Source: VRUE01 sp963753245
GTDB lineage: Bacteria; Actinomycetota; Thermoleophilia; Solirubrobacterales; 70-9
Direction: 5' to 3'
Length of the DNA stretch: 64,000 bases
NCBI GenBank assembly: GCA_963753245.1
Contig: CAVWBK010000007.1
Location: 471,048 to 535,047 of the forward strand
Both the position numbers and the translations under genes were made by a program. The notes under the pieces were generated by a model, which was given only the letters and a program-made list of their open reading frames with translations, was not told where the DNA came from and did not search any database. This document shows, piece by piece, positions 27,662 through 36,800 of the stretch. Position 1 is the first letter of the stretch; every line of letters begins with the position of its first letter.

Positions 27662-28294
27662 ATGCGAAAGATCCGCCCCCACATCACCTACGCAAACGTG
27701 ATGGTCACGTTGCTGGCCTTCGTCGTTCTCGGCGGTGGCTCGGCTCTGGCCGCCGCCCAGTTGGGCAAGAACTCGGTCGGCTCTCGCCAGCTGAAGGCGA
27801 AGTCGGTGACCACCGGAAAGATCGCCCTGAATGCGATTACCGGCTCACTGATAGCGAACGGCTCGCTGAGTGGCGAAGACATAAATCTCTCCAAACTCGG
27901 CACCGTGCCGTCGGCTTCGAGCGCCGGTTCGGCCAGCAACTCAAACACGGTGGGGGGTCATTCTGCCGCCTGCCCGCAGGGCACCACATTGATCAGGGGG
28001 ACCTGCTTCGATTCCGCCGCTGGCCCCGTCGTTGGCTCGGTGCAGGAAGCAGCCGATGCCTGCGCGGCCAAAGGCGGCTACCTGCCCTCCCCGATGCAGC
28101 TCTATGCGACGCGCGACATTCTCAACCTCGGCACCGGCACCGGCTCCGACAAGCAGTTCACTGACGCTTATTACTACGCTGCCGAAACGGGCTCGGACCC
28201 CTCGACGGTCACTGTCGACGGCACCGGGGCGATCACCCAGCAGGCGACCGACAACCCCGCCCACTACACCTGCGCATATTCGCTCGTTAGGTAA
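27662..28294 (+). CDS. A6: small 'TYANV'-type secreted surface protein
   Basis: 210 residues. ATG 27662 is chosen because AACGGAGGAGAGA precedes it and because RPHITYANVMVTLLAFVVLGGGSALA is the usual N-terminal signal/anchor of a protein group abundant in this clade (split here as RPHITYANV and LLAFVVLGGGSALA). Next come collagen-like low-complexity repeats (LGKNSVGSRQLKAKSVTTGKI). The C-terminal 110 residues, with cysteines in CPQGTTLIRGTC, DACAAKGGYLPS and HYTCAY, look like a small compact disulfide domain. It lies 39 bases after A5 and is likely the last gene of operon A. No counterpart exists in operon B. Function unknown. Confidence 0.82.
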   Translation: MRKIRPHITYANVMVTLLAFVVLGGGSALAAAQLGKNSVGSRQLKAKSVTTGKIALNAITGSLIANGSLSGEDINLSKLGTVPSASSAGSASNSNTVGGHSAACPQGTTLIRGTCFDSAAGPVVGSVQEAADACAAKGGYLPSPMQLYATRDILNLGTGTGSDKQFTDAYYYAAETGSDPSTVTVDGTGAITQQATDNPAHYTCAYSLVR

Positions 28295-28336
28295 GAAGAG
28301 CCTCAATTCTCTGGCTGATTAGTTCTCATTGAGTGA

Positions 28337-28362
28337 CGCCGGGTCTCAGCTGAGACCCGGCG
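28337..28362 (+). terminator. Operon A terminator
   Basis: A perfect 26-base palindrome, CGCCGGGTCTCAG followed by its reverse complement, 42 bases after the A6 stop. It has no U-run, as is common in actinobacteria. Confidence 0.75.
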
Positions 28363-28643
28363 CCCGTCCCGCCCGCCCGATCAGCAGCGCCGCTGGCGGA
28401 GGCAGGTATCGGTCCGATCGCTATGAGGTGCGCCGTGCTTTTAGGTCGCTCAGCCGCCCTTAGCCGGCCTTGGACCAGGGCATCGTCGTCGCTTTGAGTG
28501 GCGGTTCGTCGTTGCCGAAGCGGCAGGGCGGCGGCGCGCTAAATGGCGGTCTAGACGCGAATAAATTCTGTGTACATTTTTGTCTATAGGTATTGATTCG
28601 TACGCTCAAAACGGCATAAATAAGCCCTTTATCATGATCTGAG

Positions 28644-28672
28644 TTGACAATATGGTCTGTATCTGTTCTGAT
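28644..28672 (+). promoter_or_regulatory. Shared-motif promoter P3 of the single TetR gene
   Basis: TTGACA (28644-28649), spacer ATATGGTCTGTATCTGT of 17 bases, -10 TCTGAT (28667-28672). Same layout as P1, P2, P4 and P5. It lies 44 bases before GTG 28716. Confidence 0.75.
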
Positions 28673-28715
28673 TAAAAAATGAAAACTCGCAGCGTCCCGA
28701 GCTTGACGGGGCCGA

Positions 28716-29402
28716 GTGGTGAGTAAGACGGCTCTTCGGAGTGTTCCCTTTACGCCGCGCGCCAAGCTACCGCGCGGCCCGCATGCGCTTCCACCCGACG
28801 TCGTCATCGCCCAGCAGCGCGAACGCCTCCTTTCGGCAGCAATCAACGCCACAGCCAGCTTTGGCCTTGCTGACCTCACAGTCCGGGATCTGATCGAAGG
28901 GGCCGGAGTTTCGCGTCGCACCTTCTACCAACTCTTCAACAGCAAGCTCGAGTGCGTGATCGCGGCCCATCGGCAGGCCCTCGAGCGATTCGTCAACTTG
29001 ATGATCGGCGCCTGCTCGGCAGAATCGGCTTGGCCCGATGGCGTCGCCGCAGCGGTGAACGCCGGCCTGGAATTTGCGGCCCGCTCGCCCTCCGAGGCGC
29101 GTCTCCTCCTGCTCTCGTGCCACACGGTCTCCGAGCCGATGCTGAGGGATGCGGCGCAGGAGGCGCAGGAGCGCTTCGCCGCAATGCTGCGGGTCGGGCG
29201 CAAGCTATGCCCCGACGCGCGCGCCCTCCCTGAGCTCACCGAGCCGGCACTGGTGGGCGCGGTCAGCGCGATCGTGGGCGCACACCTCTGCACGCGCGAC
29301 GTCGAGGGGCTTAGGCGGCTTGCCCCTGAAATTACCCAAATCATTCTGGCTCCCTACGTCGGTCGCAGCGAAGCACAGCGGGCTACCGAGGCAGCGGCCT
29401 AG
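28716..29402 (+). CDS. TetR-family transcriptional regulator
   Basis: 228 residues. The helix-turn-helix is at about 36-80 (LADLTVRDLIEGAGVSRRTF then YQLFNSKLECVI). The C-terminal helical domain contains LEFAARSPSEARLLLLSCHT and LTEPALVGAVSAIVGAHL. It starts with GTG (28716; a second GTG follows at 28719). Its promoter carries the same motif as operons A and B, so it may share their control or regulate itself. The C-terminal half resembles the HTH-less protein at 53125-53538, which sits at the same place in unit B. Its stop codon overlaps that of the converging double-TetR gene: the four bases CTAG (29399-29402) end both. Confidence 0.88.
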   Translation: MVSKTALRSVPFTPRAKLPRGPHALPPDVVIAQQRERLLSAAINATASFGLADLTVRDLIEGAGVSRRTFYQLFNSKLECVIAAHRQALERFVNLMIGACSAESAWPDGVAAAVNAGLEFAARSPSEARLLLLSCHTVSEPMLRDAAQEAQERFAAMLRVGRKLCPDARALPELTEPALVGAVSAIVGAHLCTRDVEGLRRLAPEITQIILAPYVGRSEAQRATEAAA

Positions 29403-30697
29403 TCAGGCTTCGTGCCGCCGCCGGAAGCCAGCTCGTAGGCCTGCTCGGCACCGAGGAACGGAGCCAGAGTCAGATACGTCGACATCGGCACCAGCTCCGG
29501 CAGGCTTTCCGGTCCCTTTGTCTTTACCTGGTCATAGGCCAGGGCGTGAATTGCGCCGCCGATCGCCTCCGCTGCGATTGCTGGCGTATCGGGCGCCAGC
29601 TCATAACCGGGGGCCAGAAGATTCTCGAGCGGTTCCATAATTCGGTCGCGGGTCGCCAGCGCGCGTTTGCCTGCGGCATACATCTCGACTGCGCCGAGCC
29701 GGCTGTACTCGGGCTCTTCGATGCCGAAGGCGAACATTCCCTCGTAGGCGCCGCGCACAGCATGCTGCCAGTCAGACGCCCGACGGAAAGCCGGCAGGGT
29801 GGTCGCCAGCCACTGGGCCGAACCGGCGTCGAGGGCTGCCAAGAGCGCCTCTTCCTTATTGGCGAAATGCTCGTAAAAGGTCCGCTGGGAGGTCGAGGCT
29901 CGCTCGACGATCTCTGCGACGGTGACAGCCGGGTAGCCCTTTTCGGCGACGACCGCGGCAAGCGCCCGCAGCAGCCGGTCGGCGGGCCCACTCACCGCCT
30001 GGCGCTCCTCGAAAGGCCGCGGCCGCTTGGTCCGTCGGCGCAGGACCTGGAGCGGCCCAGGTGGGGGCGGGTAGGAGAGCCACCAGCCGCAGATCTGCTG
30101 AGCCAGTTCGACCAGCTCGTCCTGCTCGTCTCTGTAGAGGCGCTTGTGGATTACCTTCTGCAGCCCGCCGATCATCGCCCTCAGCAACTGCGGCGGCATT
30201 CCCTTGCGGCCGGGAACCTGGTCAAACAGATCGATCACGAAGCGTTCGACTCTGTCCGTGGTCCGCTCGATCACCGCCACGGCCTCGGGCCCGGCGGCGT
30301 AGATCTCGACAAAGCACATTTTCGAAGCCGCCGGTTGGGAGGCGATCAGCCGTAACAGGGCCTCGATTGTTTGCTGCAGTCGTTCCTCCCCAGGCGGGGC
30401 CAGCTCGGCTTGTGGGATGAGGGCGTCGAAGGTCGGCTGGACAAGCCCCTCGACGGCGGCCAGGAAGCACTCCTGCTTATCTGAGAATTGGCGGTAGAAG
30501 GCACTGCGCGAGATCCCGGCGAGCTCGACCAGGTCGGCGACCCGGGTCGCGTCATAACCCTTTTCAACGACTATCGCGACCATCGCCGCAAAGAGCCGCT
30601 CGCGATGGTTGCGCTCCGCCACCTCCCGCGGCACGCCACGGCCTGGGCGCATCATCCGCTCGCGCAGCTCGCTGGCGTCTCCCCAAGGGGTACGCAT
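29399..30697 (-). CDS. Double-TetR transcriptional regulator, unit B
   Basis: About 432 residues and clearly paralogous to 8697-9977 throughout, with identical stretches such as AASKMCFVEIYAAGPE and ASTSQRTFYEHFANKE. The first helix-turn-helix has GISRSAFYRQF and the second STSQRTFYEHF, so both recognition helices are conserved between the paralogues. The frame is open up to 30901, but homology starts at MRTPWGDASEL, so ATG 30697 is used. It is divergent from operon B and probably represses promoter P2 (31058). Cross-regulation between the two paralogues is plausible because P1 and P2 share the same operator-like bases. Confidence 0.88.
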   Translation of the reverse strand: MRTPWGDASELRERMMRPGRGVPREVAERNHRERLFAAMVAIVVEKGYDATRVADLVELAGISRSAFYRQFSDKQECFLAAVEGLVQPTFDALIPQAELAPPGEERLQQTIEALLRLIASQPAASKMCFVEIYAAGPEAVAVIERTTDRVERFVIDLFDQVPGRKGMPPQLLRAMIGGLQKVIHKRLYRDEQDELVELAQQICGWWLSYPPPPGPLQVLRRRTKRPRPFEERQAVSGPADRLLRALAAVVAEKGYPAVTVAEIVERASTSQRTFYEHFANKEEALLAALDAGSAQWLATTLPAFRRASDWQHAVRGAYEGMFAFGIEEPEYSRLGAVEMYAAGKRALATRDRIMEPLENLLAPGYELAPDTPAIAAEAIGGAIHALAYDQVKTKGPESLPELVPMSTYLTLAPFLGAEQAYELASGGGTKPD

Positions 30698-30940
30698 TAG
30701 GCGACGCCCATCGTAAGCGCGACGTTTTGAGAGGGAAACGTCCCAAAAGAAAGCCCCCCATCCGCACGGGCAGAGCGGCGACTTTCTGCGCTGCAGAGCC
30801 AATTCTCCCACCGCTGGATTCTCATAGACACATCCCTGTGTATCACACTGGGGTCCGCGAGTATTCCAAAAAGATCCAGCGATCCCGCTCTCGGCTGTCA
30901 AACGTCCCTTAAGGCGACCCTAAGGTCAAATAAACAAGGC

Positions 30941-30961
30941 GGTCCTGGTACGTACTGGACC
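30941..30961. promoter_or_regulatory. Inverted repeat, possible operator upstream of double-TetR gene
   Basis: GGTCC and GGACC flank an inner perfect palindrome GTACGTAC. GGTCC is also the core of the shared promoter motif (GGTCYG), so this may be a second binding site for the double-TetR proteins. No equivalent was found in unit A. Confidence 0.35.
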
Positions 30962-31057
30962 CCAAGCAAGCCTGGTCCCAACAACTTTAGAATGCGGGTT
31001 GAGCTAGGCGTAGAGCCATTTTCCTCGACCTGAGCGTCCCAACTTCTCTGTCGCAAC

Positions 31058-31086
31058 TTGACAACGTGGTCCGCATCTGTTCTCAT
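31058..31086 (+). promoter_or_regulatory. Shared-motif promoter P2 of operon B
   Basis: TTGACA (31058-31063), spacer ACGTGGTCCGCATCTGT of 17 bases, -10 TCTCAT (31081-31086). From GGTCCG to the end of the -10 it is identical to P1 of operon A. Confidence 0.8.
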
Positions 31087-31226
31087 TGCTTCTGCCGTCG
31101 AGCGCTAGCCGACCCGAAAAGGGGGGCCAGCCCCACCGGCGAAAGAGAGAGAGGCCGATCGGCCCGTGTCGGGATCCGGATCCAACGGACCAAGGCAGGG
31201 AAGAGAAGCCAGGGATAAGGAGAGAA

Positions 31227-33806
31227 GTGATCGCATCGGTAAGGGCAGCGACGGGCTCACGCCTCGGCGCCGGACTGGCGGCACTCTGTGCGAGCGCTGC
31301 GGCAGCTGCCCTCTTCGCCTCGCCGGCCCTTGCAGCCCGCGGTTACGAATGCCAGATCACTGGCAGCTCGCTGCCCTCGACCAGCGAGTGCAACGGAGTT
31401 GGCAACACGGTGCCGGGCGGAGCCTTCGAGCTGCCGAACGCCGTTGCGATCGATGCCTCCGACAACGTCTGGGTTGCGGACGCACATGCCACGGAAACAC
31501 ACGCATCGACCGAAGTCGATGAGTTCAACTCAGTCGGCGACTTCATCCGTCAGGGCGATGGCGAAGGCCGCCTCTCCTACTACACGCTGGGCCTCGCCTT
31601 CCGAGACGCCTCGTCCCAGCTCTACGCCGCCGACACCGGCGGTGGTCATGTCTGGGTCCTTAACGAAGACCTCAGCTTCAACACGGATCTCGACCCGAGC
31701 GCCTGGGGAAGGGGCTGCTGCTTCATCCACGATGCGATCGACAACTCGGGCGGTACCTACGACGGGGATCTATATCTTCAAAGAGAAGGCACCGTCACCC
31801 GCGTTGATGGCGCCGGCACCGCCGTTGACTTCACGAGCGGCACCGCCGCAGGCGGCAACGTCCTCGACGGAGCCGATACAGCCGGAGGGTACTTCAGCTC
31901 CACCGGCCTCACCGTCGACTCTTCCTCCGGCGACATCTACGTGCTCGACTATGGCCACAACGTCGTCGACCAGTACGCGTCCTCAGGGAGCCTCATCCGG
32001 GAATTCAAGGGCAACGGCGTTCCAGGCGAATTCGGCCCCAACCTGACAGGGGCTGCCGTCGACCCCACCAACCACGATCTTCTAGTTGTCGATACCACGA
32101 ACGACCTCATCGACGAGTTCGGGCCGACCGGCAGCTATATCGGGCAGATTGTCGGGACAGGGCCATCCGAGGCCACCGCATTCGGACGCCTCGACGGCGG
32201 CATAGCCGTCGACTCGTCAGGCTTCGTGTACGTCACCGATGAAACCAAAAAGGTGGTCGATGTCTTCACGCCGGACGTCACCCTTCCCAAAGTCTCGTAT
32301 AGAGCGGTGACCGACCAGGAACAGACCTCGGGGACCCTGAACGCAACTGCGGACCCCAACGGTGGCGGCAACATCGTCGCGTGTCACTTCGAATATGGCA
32401 CCACGCCCTCCTACAACCTGGGCTCGGTCCCGTGCGAACCCGACCCGGCCGGGAGCCCACCTGGCTCGAACTTCAATACAGCGACCCTCGTCAGCGCCCA
32501 TATCACCGGGCTCATGCCGCAGACGGTCATCCATTATCGGGTCATCGTCGGCAACTCGAATGGAAGCCGAAAGGGTCCCGATCAGACGTACCTCCCGCAA
32601 GCGGTCGCGGCTCTCACCACCGACGCGCCCACCCAGATCGAACCGGCCAGCGCGACCCTCAATGGCTCCTACGTCGGAACCAACGAAGACACCCGGTTCT
32701 TCTACGAATGGGGCACCAGCACCTCCTACGGCCAGGTCAGCTCGGCTCCACCCGGGGCCGACGCCGGCGCTGCCTCGGGCCCAGACCGAACTGGCTTGCC
32801 ATACGACCTCAACGGCCTTACCCCGGAAACGACGTACCACTACCGAATCATCGCCTCGAATTCGGTCGGTACCAGCACCGGCCACGATCAACACTTCATC
32901 ACTCCGCCAGCTGTGACGGCGCTCACTACCGGGGCCGCGTCGGACCTTGCGGCAGGGGAAGCGACCCTGAACGCCTCCTTCACCGGAGTCGGCCGCGCGA
33001 CGACCTTCTACTTCGAATACGTGGAAGACCAGTACTACGCATCGAAATCCGCCAATCCCTATGCGGCGGGGCTCACCAGCTCGTCGCCACCTGGGGCGGA
33101 CGCCGGCTCGGGTGCGGGAACACAGGTCGTCAGCGCAGTCATCGACATCCCATCGGCTGGTGCCCGATACCACTATCGCGTGGTCGCGGCAAACGAATAT
33201 GGAGTTACCTACGGCTCGGACCGGGTCTTCACAAGCGCACCGCCTCTCCTACCCGTGATCGGCAGCGTGATGGCGTCAAACGTCACCGACGAGGAGGCGA
33301 CGTTCGAAGCAGAGGTGAACCCCGAGTTCGGAGCAACCGTCGTCCGCTTCCAGTACGGGGTCGCGCCAACCTATGGCTCGCAAAGTCGCCCCACGGAACC
33401 GATCGGCTCGGACAACTCGACGCACCCGGCAAGCGTTTCGATCGGCCAACTGGAACCGGGCACCGAGTATCACTTTCGCGCCGTCGCAACCAACTTCGCC
33501 GGCACTGTCACCGGGCCCGACCAGACCTTCACAACGGGCGGCTCGCCCTCGATTGTGACGCCTCCGCCCGGGGGGTCTCCGCCCCGACCGACCTCCCCGC
33601 CTCCTACGGAAGGGTCCGGCTGTGAAAGGTTCAGCGAAGCAGCGGCGGAAAGCGGCAGGACTGCGCGGAAGCTGCGCCGCGAGGCGGGCAAAGCCTCGAC
33701 ACCGGCCCAGGCGCGCCGTTTGGGCAAGAAGGCGGCGAGTGCTGCCAAGAAGGCCTCGCACCTGCGTAGCAGAGCGTCACGCTGTCGAAGCGAAGGGAGA
33801 GTCTGA
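31227..33806 (+). CDS. B1: secreted NHL-repeat and fn3-like protein with helical Cys-capped tail
   Basis: 859 residues. GTG 31227 is chosen: AAGGAGAG precedes it and it leads directly into a Sec signal peptide (GLAALCASAAAAALFASPAL). NHL-type repeats at about 40-350 (AVAIDASDNVWVADAHATET), four fn3-like repeats at about 354-772 (TTYHYRIIASNSVGTS), a Pro/Gly/Ser linker, and a C-terminal 60-residue Ala/Lys/Arg-rich predicted helix with a cysteine near each end (GCERFSEAAAES ... ASRC). It is the positional homologue of A1 but has four rather than six fn3 repeats and a different tail. First gene of operon B, under P2. Surface protein of unknown function. Confidence 0.84.
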   Translation: MIASVRAATGSRLGAGLAALCASAAAAALFASPALAARGYECQITGSSLPSTSECNGVGNTVPGGAFELPNAVAIDASDNVWVADAHATETHASTEVDEFNSVGDFIRQGDGEGRLSYYTLGLAFRDASSQLYAADTGGGHVWVLNEDLSFNTDLDPSAWGRGCCFIHDAIDNSGGTYDGDLYLQREGTVTRVDGAGTAVDFTSGTAAGGNVLDGADTAGGYFSSTGLTVDSSSGDIYVLDYGHNVVDQYASSGSLIREFKGNGVPGEFGPNLTGAAVDPTNHDLLVVDTTNDLIDEFGPTGSYIGQIVGTGPSEATAFGRLDGGIAVDSSGFVYVTDETKKVVDVFTPDVTLPKVSYRAVTDQEQTSGTLNATADPNGGGNIVACHFEYGTTPSYNLGSVPCEPDPAGSPPGSNFNTATLVSAHITGLMPQTVIHYRVIVGNSNGSRKGPDQTYLPQAVAALTTDAPTQIEPASATLNGSYVGTNEDTRFFYEWGTSTSYGQVSSAPPGADAGAASGPDRTGLPYDLNGLTPETTYHYRIIASNSVGTSTGHDQHFITPPAVTALTTGAASDLAAGEATLNASFTGVGRATTFYFEYVEDQYYASKSANPYAAGLTSSSPPGADAGSGAGTQVVSAVIDIPSAGARYHYRVVAANEYGVTYGSDRVFTSAPPLLPVIGSVMASNVTDEEATFEAEVNPEFGATVVRFQYGVAPTYGSQSRPTEPIGSDNSTHPASVSIGQLEPGTEYHFRAVATNFAGTVTGPDQTFTTGGSPSIVTPPPGGSPPRPTSPPPTEGSGCERFSEAAAESGRTARKLRREAGKASTPAQARRLGKKAASAAKKASHLRSRASRCRSEGRV

Positions 33807-36800
33807 TGCAGGGTCTGCGGATAGCGGGCGCCGGATCGCGCCGGGTACCGGCTGAGATGGCCTGGCCCGCACTGGTCTCGCTGCTCTTCGTCCTCCTATT
33901 CCAGGTTTCGTCGGCTCACGCCGCCGTGAGCCACGCGTTCTCGGGTTCGATCGGAGCTGCCACGTCGAGCCCAGCCGATCCATATCCGATCTCTGGGCCC
34001 ACGGATGTCGAAATCGACCAGGCGACCAACGACATCTACGTCACCGATCCCGGAAATCACAGGATTGAGAAGTTCGACTCCTCGGGGAACTTCCTCCTGA
34101 TGTTCGGGAAGGACGTGAACCTGACGACCGGAGGCAATCTCTGCCCGGTCAGCCCGACCGACGTCTGCCAGGCCGGTGAATCGAGCTCCTCGCCAGGAGG
34201 GTTCAAGACGCCGGAATACCTCGCGGTCGACAATTACCCGGCCGGCCACGGGGACCTCTATGTCGCCGACACCGGCGACGACGTGGTGCAGAAGTTCGAC
34301 TCTTCGGGCCAAATCGTCTCCTCCTGGGGCGCCAGCGGCCAGAAGGCGGGAACAGACACCGACATAACTTCATTCGGCGCTCTTTGGGGTGTCGCAGTCG
34401 GTGGACCCAACGGGGACCTCTATGTCGGCGGCAACGGCGGCTCCAGCGATAACGTCCTTCAGTACACCCGGGATGGGAACTACGAGGGCCCGTATCAAAA
34501 CCTGTCCGGATCGCCTTGGCTGAAGGCCGATATTCATGGGAACCTCTACTTCCAGCGGGCGTTCGACGAATTTTTCGGACCACCAACCGTCTGGAAGGCG
34601 ACGCTCCGCCCGAATACGCGCGGCGAATACGAAAGCGTCGTGATGGGAACCGAAGAGCCCGTCACGGGGTTCAACTTCGATCCCTCGAGCCAAGAGCTGT
34701 ACCAGGACACCGGCTCCGAGATCGCGCACTATGGAGGCGACTGCGAACCGGTCGTTTTCGGGCCCTGCAGCGTCCTCGACTCATTTGGCAGCGGGCACCT
34801 CTCGTCCCCGATGGGGGTTGGCGTGGACGGGGAAACGCACACCGTCTACGTGGCCAACTCGGGCGGCGATGAAGTGGCCGTGTTCGGAGACGTGCGGCCG
34901 ATCGTGAACTACGCGCCTCCGAGCGAAGTCACCCAATCCAGCCTGACGCTCAACGCGACCGTCGACCCAGCCGGGCGCGGCGCCGTCACCGCCTGTCGCT
35001 TTGAAATCGGCTTTGACAAGAGCTATGGCACCGTCCTGCCCTGCGTACCCGATCCTGCCGCCAACCCGCCGGCCAGCGACTTCACGAGCAAAACCGACGT
35101 CAGCGCCGCGGTCTCCGGACTCTCGCCCAACACCAAGGACCATTATCGGATCGTCGTTTCGAACGCGGCCGGCGCGACGATCGCGGGTTCCGACCAGACC
35201 TTCATCACCACCTCAGTGCCTTCGGTCGACGGCCTCGCGTCCGCAAACCTGACGGCGACAACCGGCGACCTCCAGGCCCAGGTCAACCCTGACGGGCTCG
35301 AAACCCACTACCGATTCGAGTACGGCCCGACGATCAACTACGGGCAGACGGCACCCGTCCCGGACGGCGTCATCCCAGCTGCGTTCGCCGACCAAGAAGT
35401 CGAAGTGCACCTGCTCGGCCTCGAACCGAGCATCGTCTACCACTACCGCCTCGTTGCGACGAACGACGACGGTGTCACGACCTCCGAAGACCACACCTTC
35501 AACTTCTTCCCGCCCTCCTGTCCCAATGCGAACGTCCGCCAGCAGACCCAGGCCAACTACCTTCCGGATTGCCGCGCCTACGAGCTCGTCTCGGCGGCCA
35601 ACGCAGGTGGCACCCAGCTCTACACCGGCGGTCCCAACTCCGGTGCCGCGATCAGTCCGCCTCGCTTCTCCTACACGGGCCTCTGGAGCACGATCCCGGA
35701 AGCCGGTGGGCAGCCGATCGACAGCACTGGCGACCTCTACGTCGCCACCCGAACCGCCACTGGGTGGAAAACCAGGTACGTCGGATTGCCTGCGACACAG
35801 TTCGCTGCATCCGCCGGGCCGCCGCAGGGACTGCCCGGCTCGGCCAACGACGTCTATGGCGGAGGCGTCGCGGGCTCCGGGCCTAGGGGCGCCGCCGGTC
35901 TCGCGATCTACGTGAACCAGAACAGCGTTCTCGCCGATCCCTCGATGAGCCTGTTCCTGCAATGGGACGAGGGAAACCAAGCGGTGGGAGACACCCGGAA
36001 CCCGACCCCGATGGCGTCCAACGCCCCGTACCTGCTCAGCTCCGAAGGCACGATCCTGGATCGCTGGCCGACGAACCTGGAAAGCGTCCCGGCGGGCCTG
36101 CACACCCATGTCGGACCGAAAGGGGAAGAAGTCCTGACCCAGGCCGGCGGTTCCCATGCGCTCGACTGCCCGCCAATCACCTCATTCGGGGGTACCGGCG
36201 CCCAAACGAGCTACAACGCGTGTCCCGGAGACGTGACCGCCTCCGAAGATCTCAGCCACTTCGTCTTCTCCACCGAGTGGAGCCAGTTCACTCCCGACGG
36301 TCAGCTCACCCCCCCGGGCTCGGTCTACGACAACAACATCGGCCAGAACCGCGTGAGCCTGGCCTCGAGGCTGGCGAACGGGAGCCCGATCCCCTCCGAG
36401 CCCGGCGACCAGGTGGGTGACCCGCTCCAGATCCCGGCGGTCTCGAGCGACGGGAGCCGGATCCTGATGGCCGCCGGCGTCACCGGCCCATGCGGATCGG
36501 CCACCTGCGAAACTTCTCCTTGCGGAAACTACTTCGGCTCCACTCCTCGCTGCCCGATGCAGCCCAGCCATCTCTATATGCGAGCCGACGAAGCGGTCAC
36601 CTATGACGTGTCTCAGGGTCACGGTGTCAAGTACGTGGGCATGACCTCCAACGGCTCCACGGTGTACTTCACTTCCCCCGAACAGCTGACGACTGACGAC
36701 CACGACTCGAGCGTCGACCTCTACTCCTGGAGCTTGGAAAAGGAAAAAGCGGGGGAACCGCCTCTGACCCTGATCTCGGTCGGCTCCAGCGGAGAGGGGA

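Larger units (their letters stand above)
28295..28715. other. Intergenic region between operon A and single TetR gene
   Basis: 421 bases. It holds the operon A terminator (28337-28362), then a GC-rich stretch in which I find no gene, then an AT-rich stretch (about 28553-28680) leading into the shared-motif promoter P3 at 28644. Confidence 0.6.
8697..29402. repeat. Duplicated unit A: double-TetR gene, surface-protein operon, single-TetR gene
   Basis: Ancient segmental duplicate of 29399-53538. Gene order: minus-strand double TetR, shared promoter, five large secreted-protein genes (A1-A5), an extra small gene (A6), then a single TetR gene with the same promoter. Similarity to unit B is obvious at protein level in every matching position and patchy at DNA level, so the duplication is not recent. 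Confidence 0.75.
30698..31226. other. Divergent control region between double-TetR gene and operon B
   Basis: 529 bases without a gene. It holds the inverted repeat at 30941-30961, promoter P2 at 31058-31086 and a leader of about 135 bases that contains the palindromes GGCCGATCGGCC and GGATCCGGATCC before GTG 31227. The stretch 30720-30930 shows nothing I can name. Confidence 0.6.

Noticed and set aside
29399..30901. Longer 500-residue version of the unit B double TetR
   Set aside because: The extra 68 residues have no counterpart in the paralogue, whose homology begins at the MRTPWGDA position (30697).
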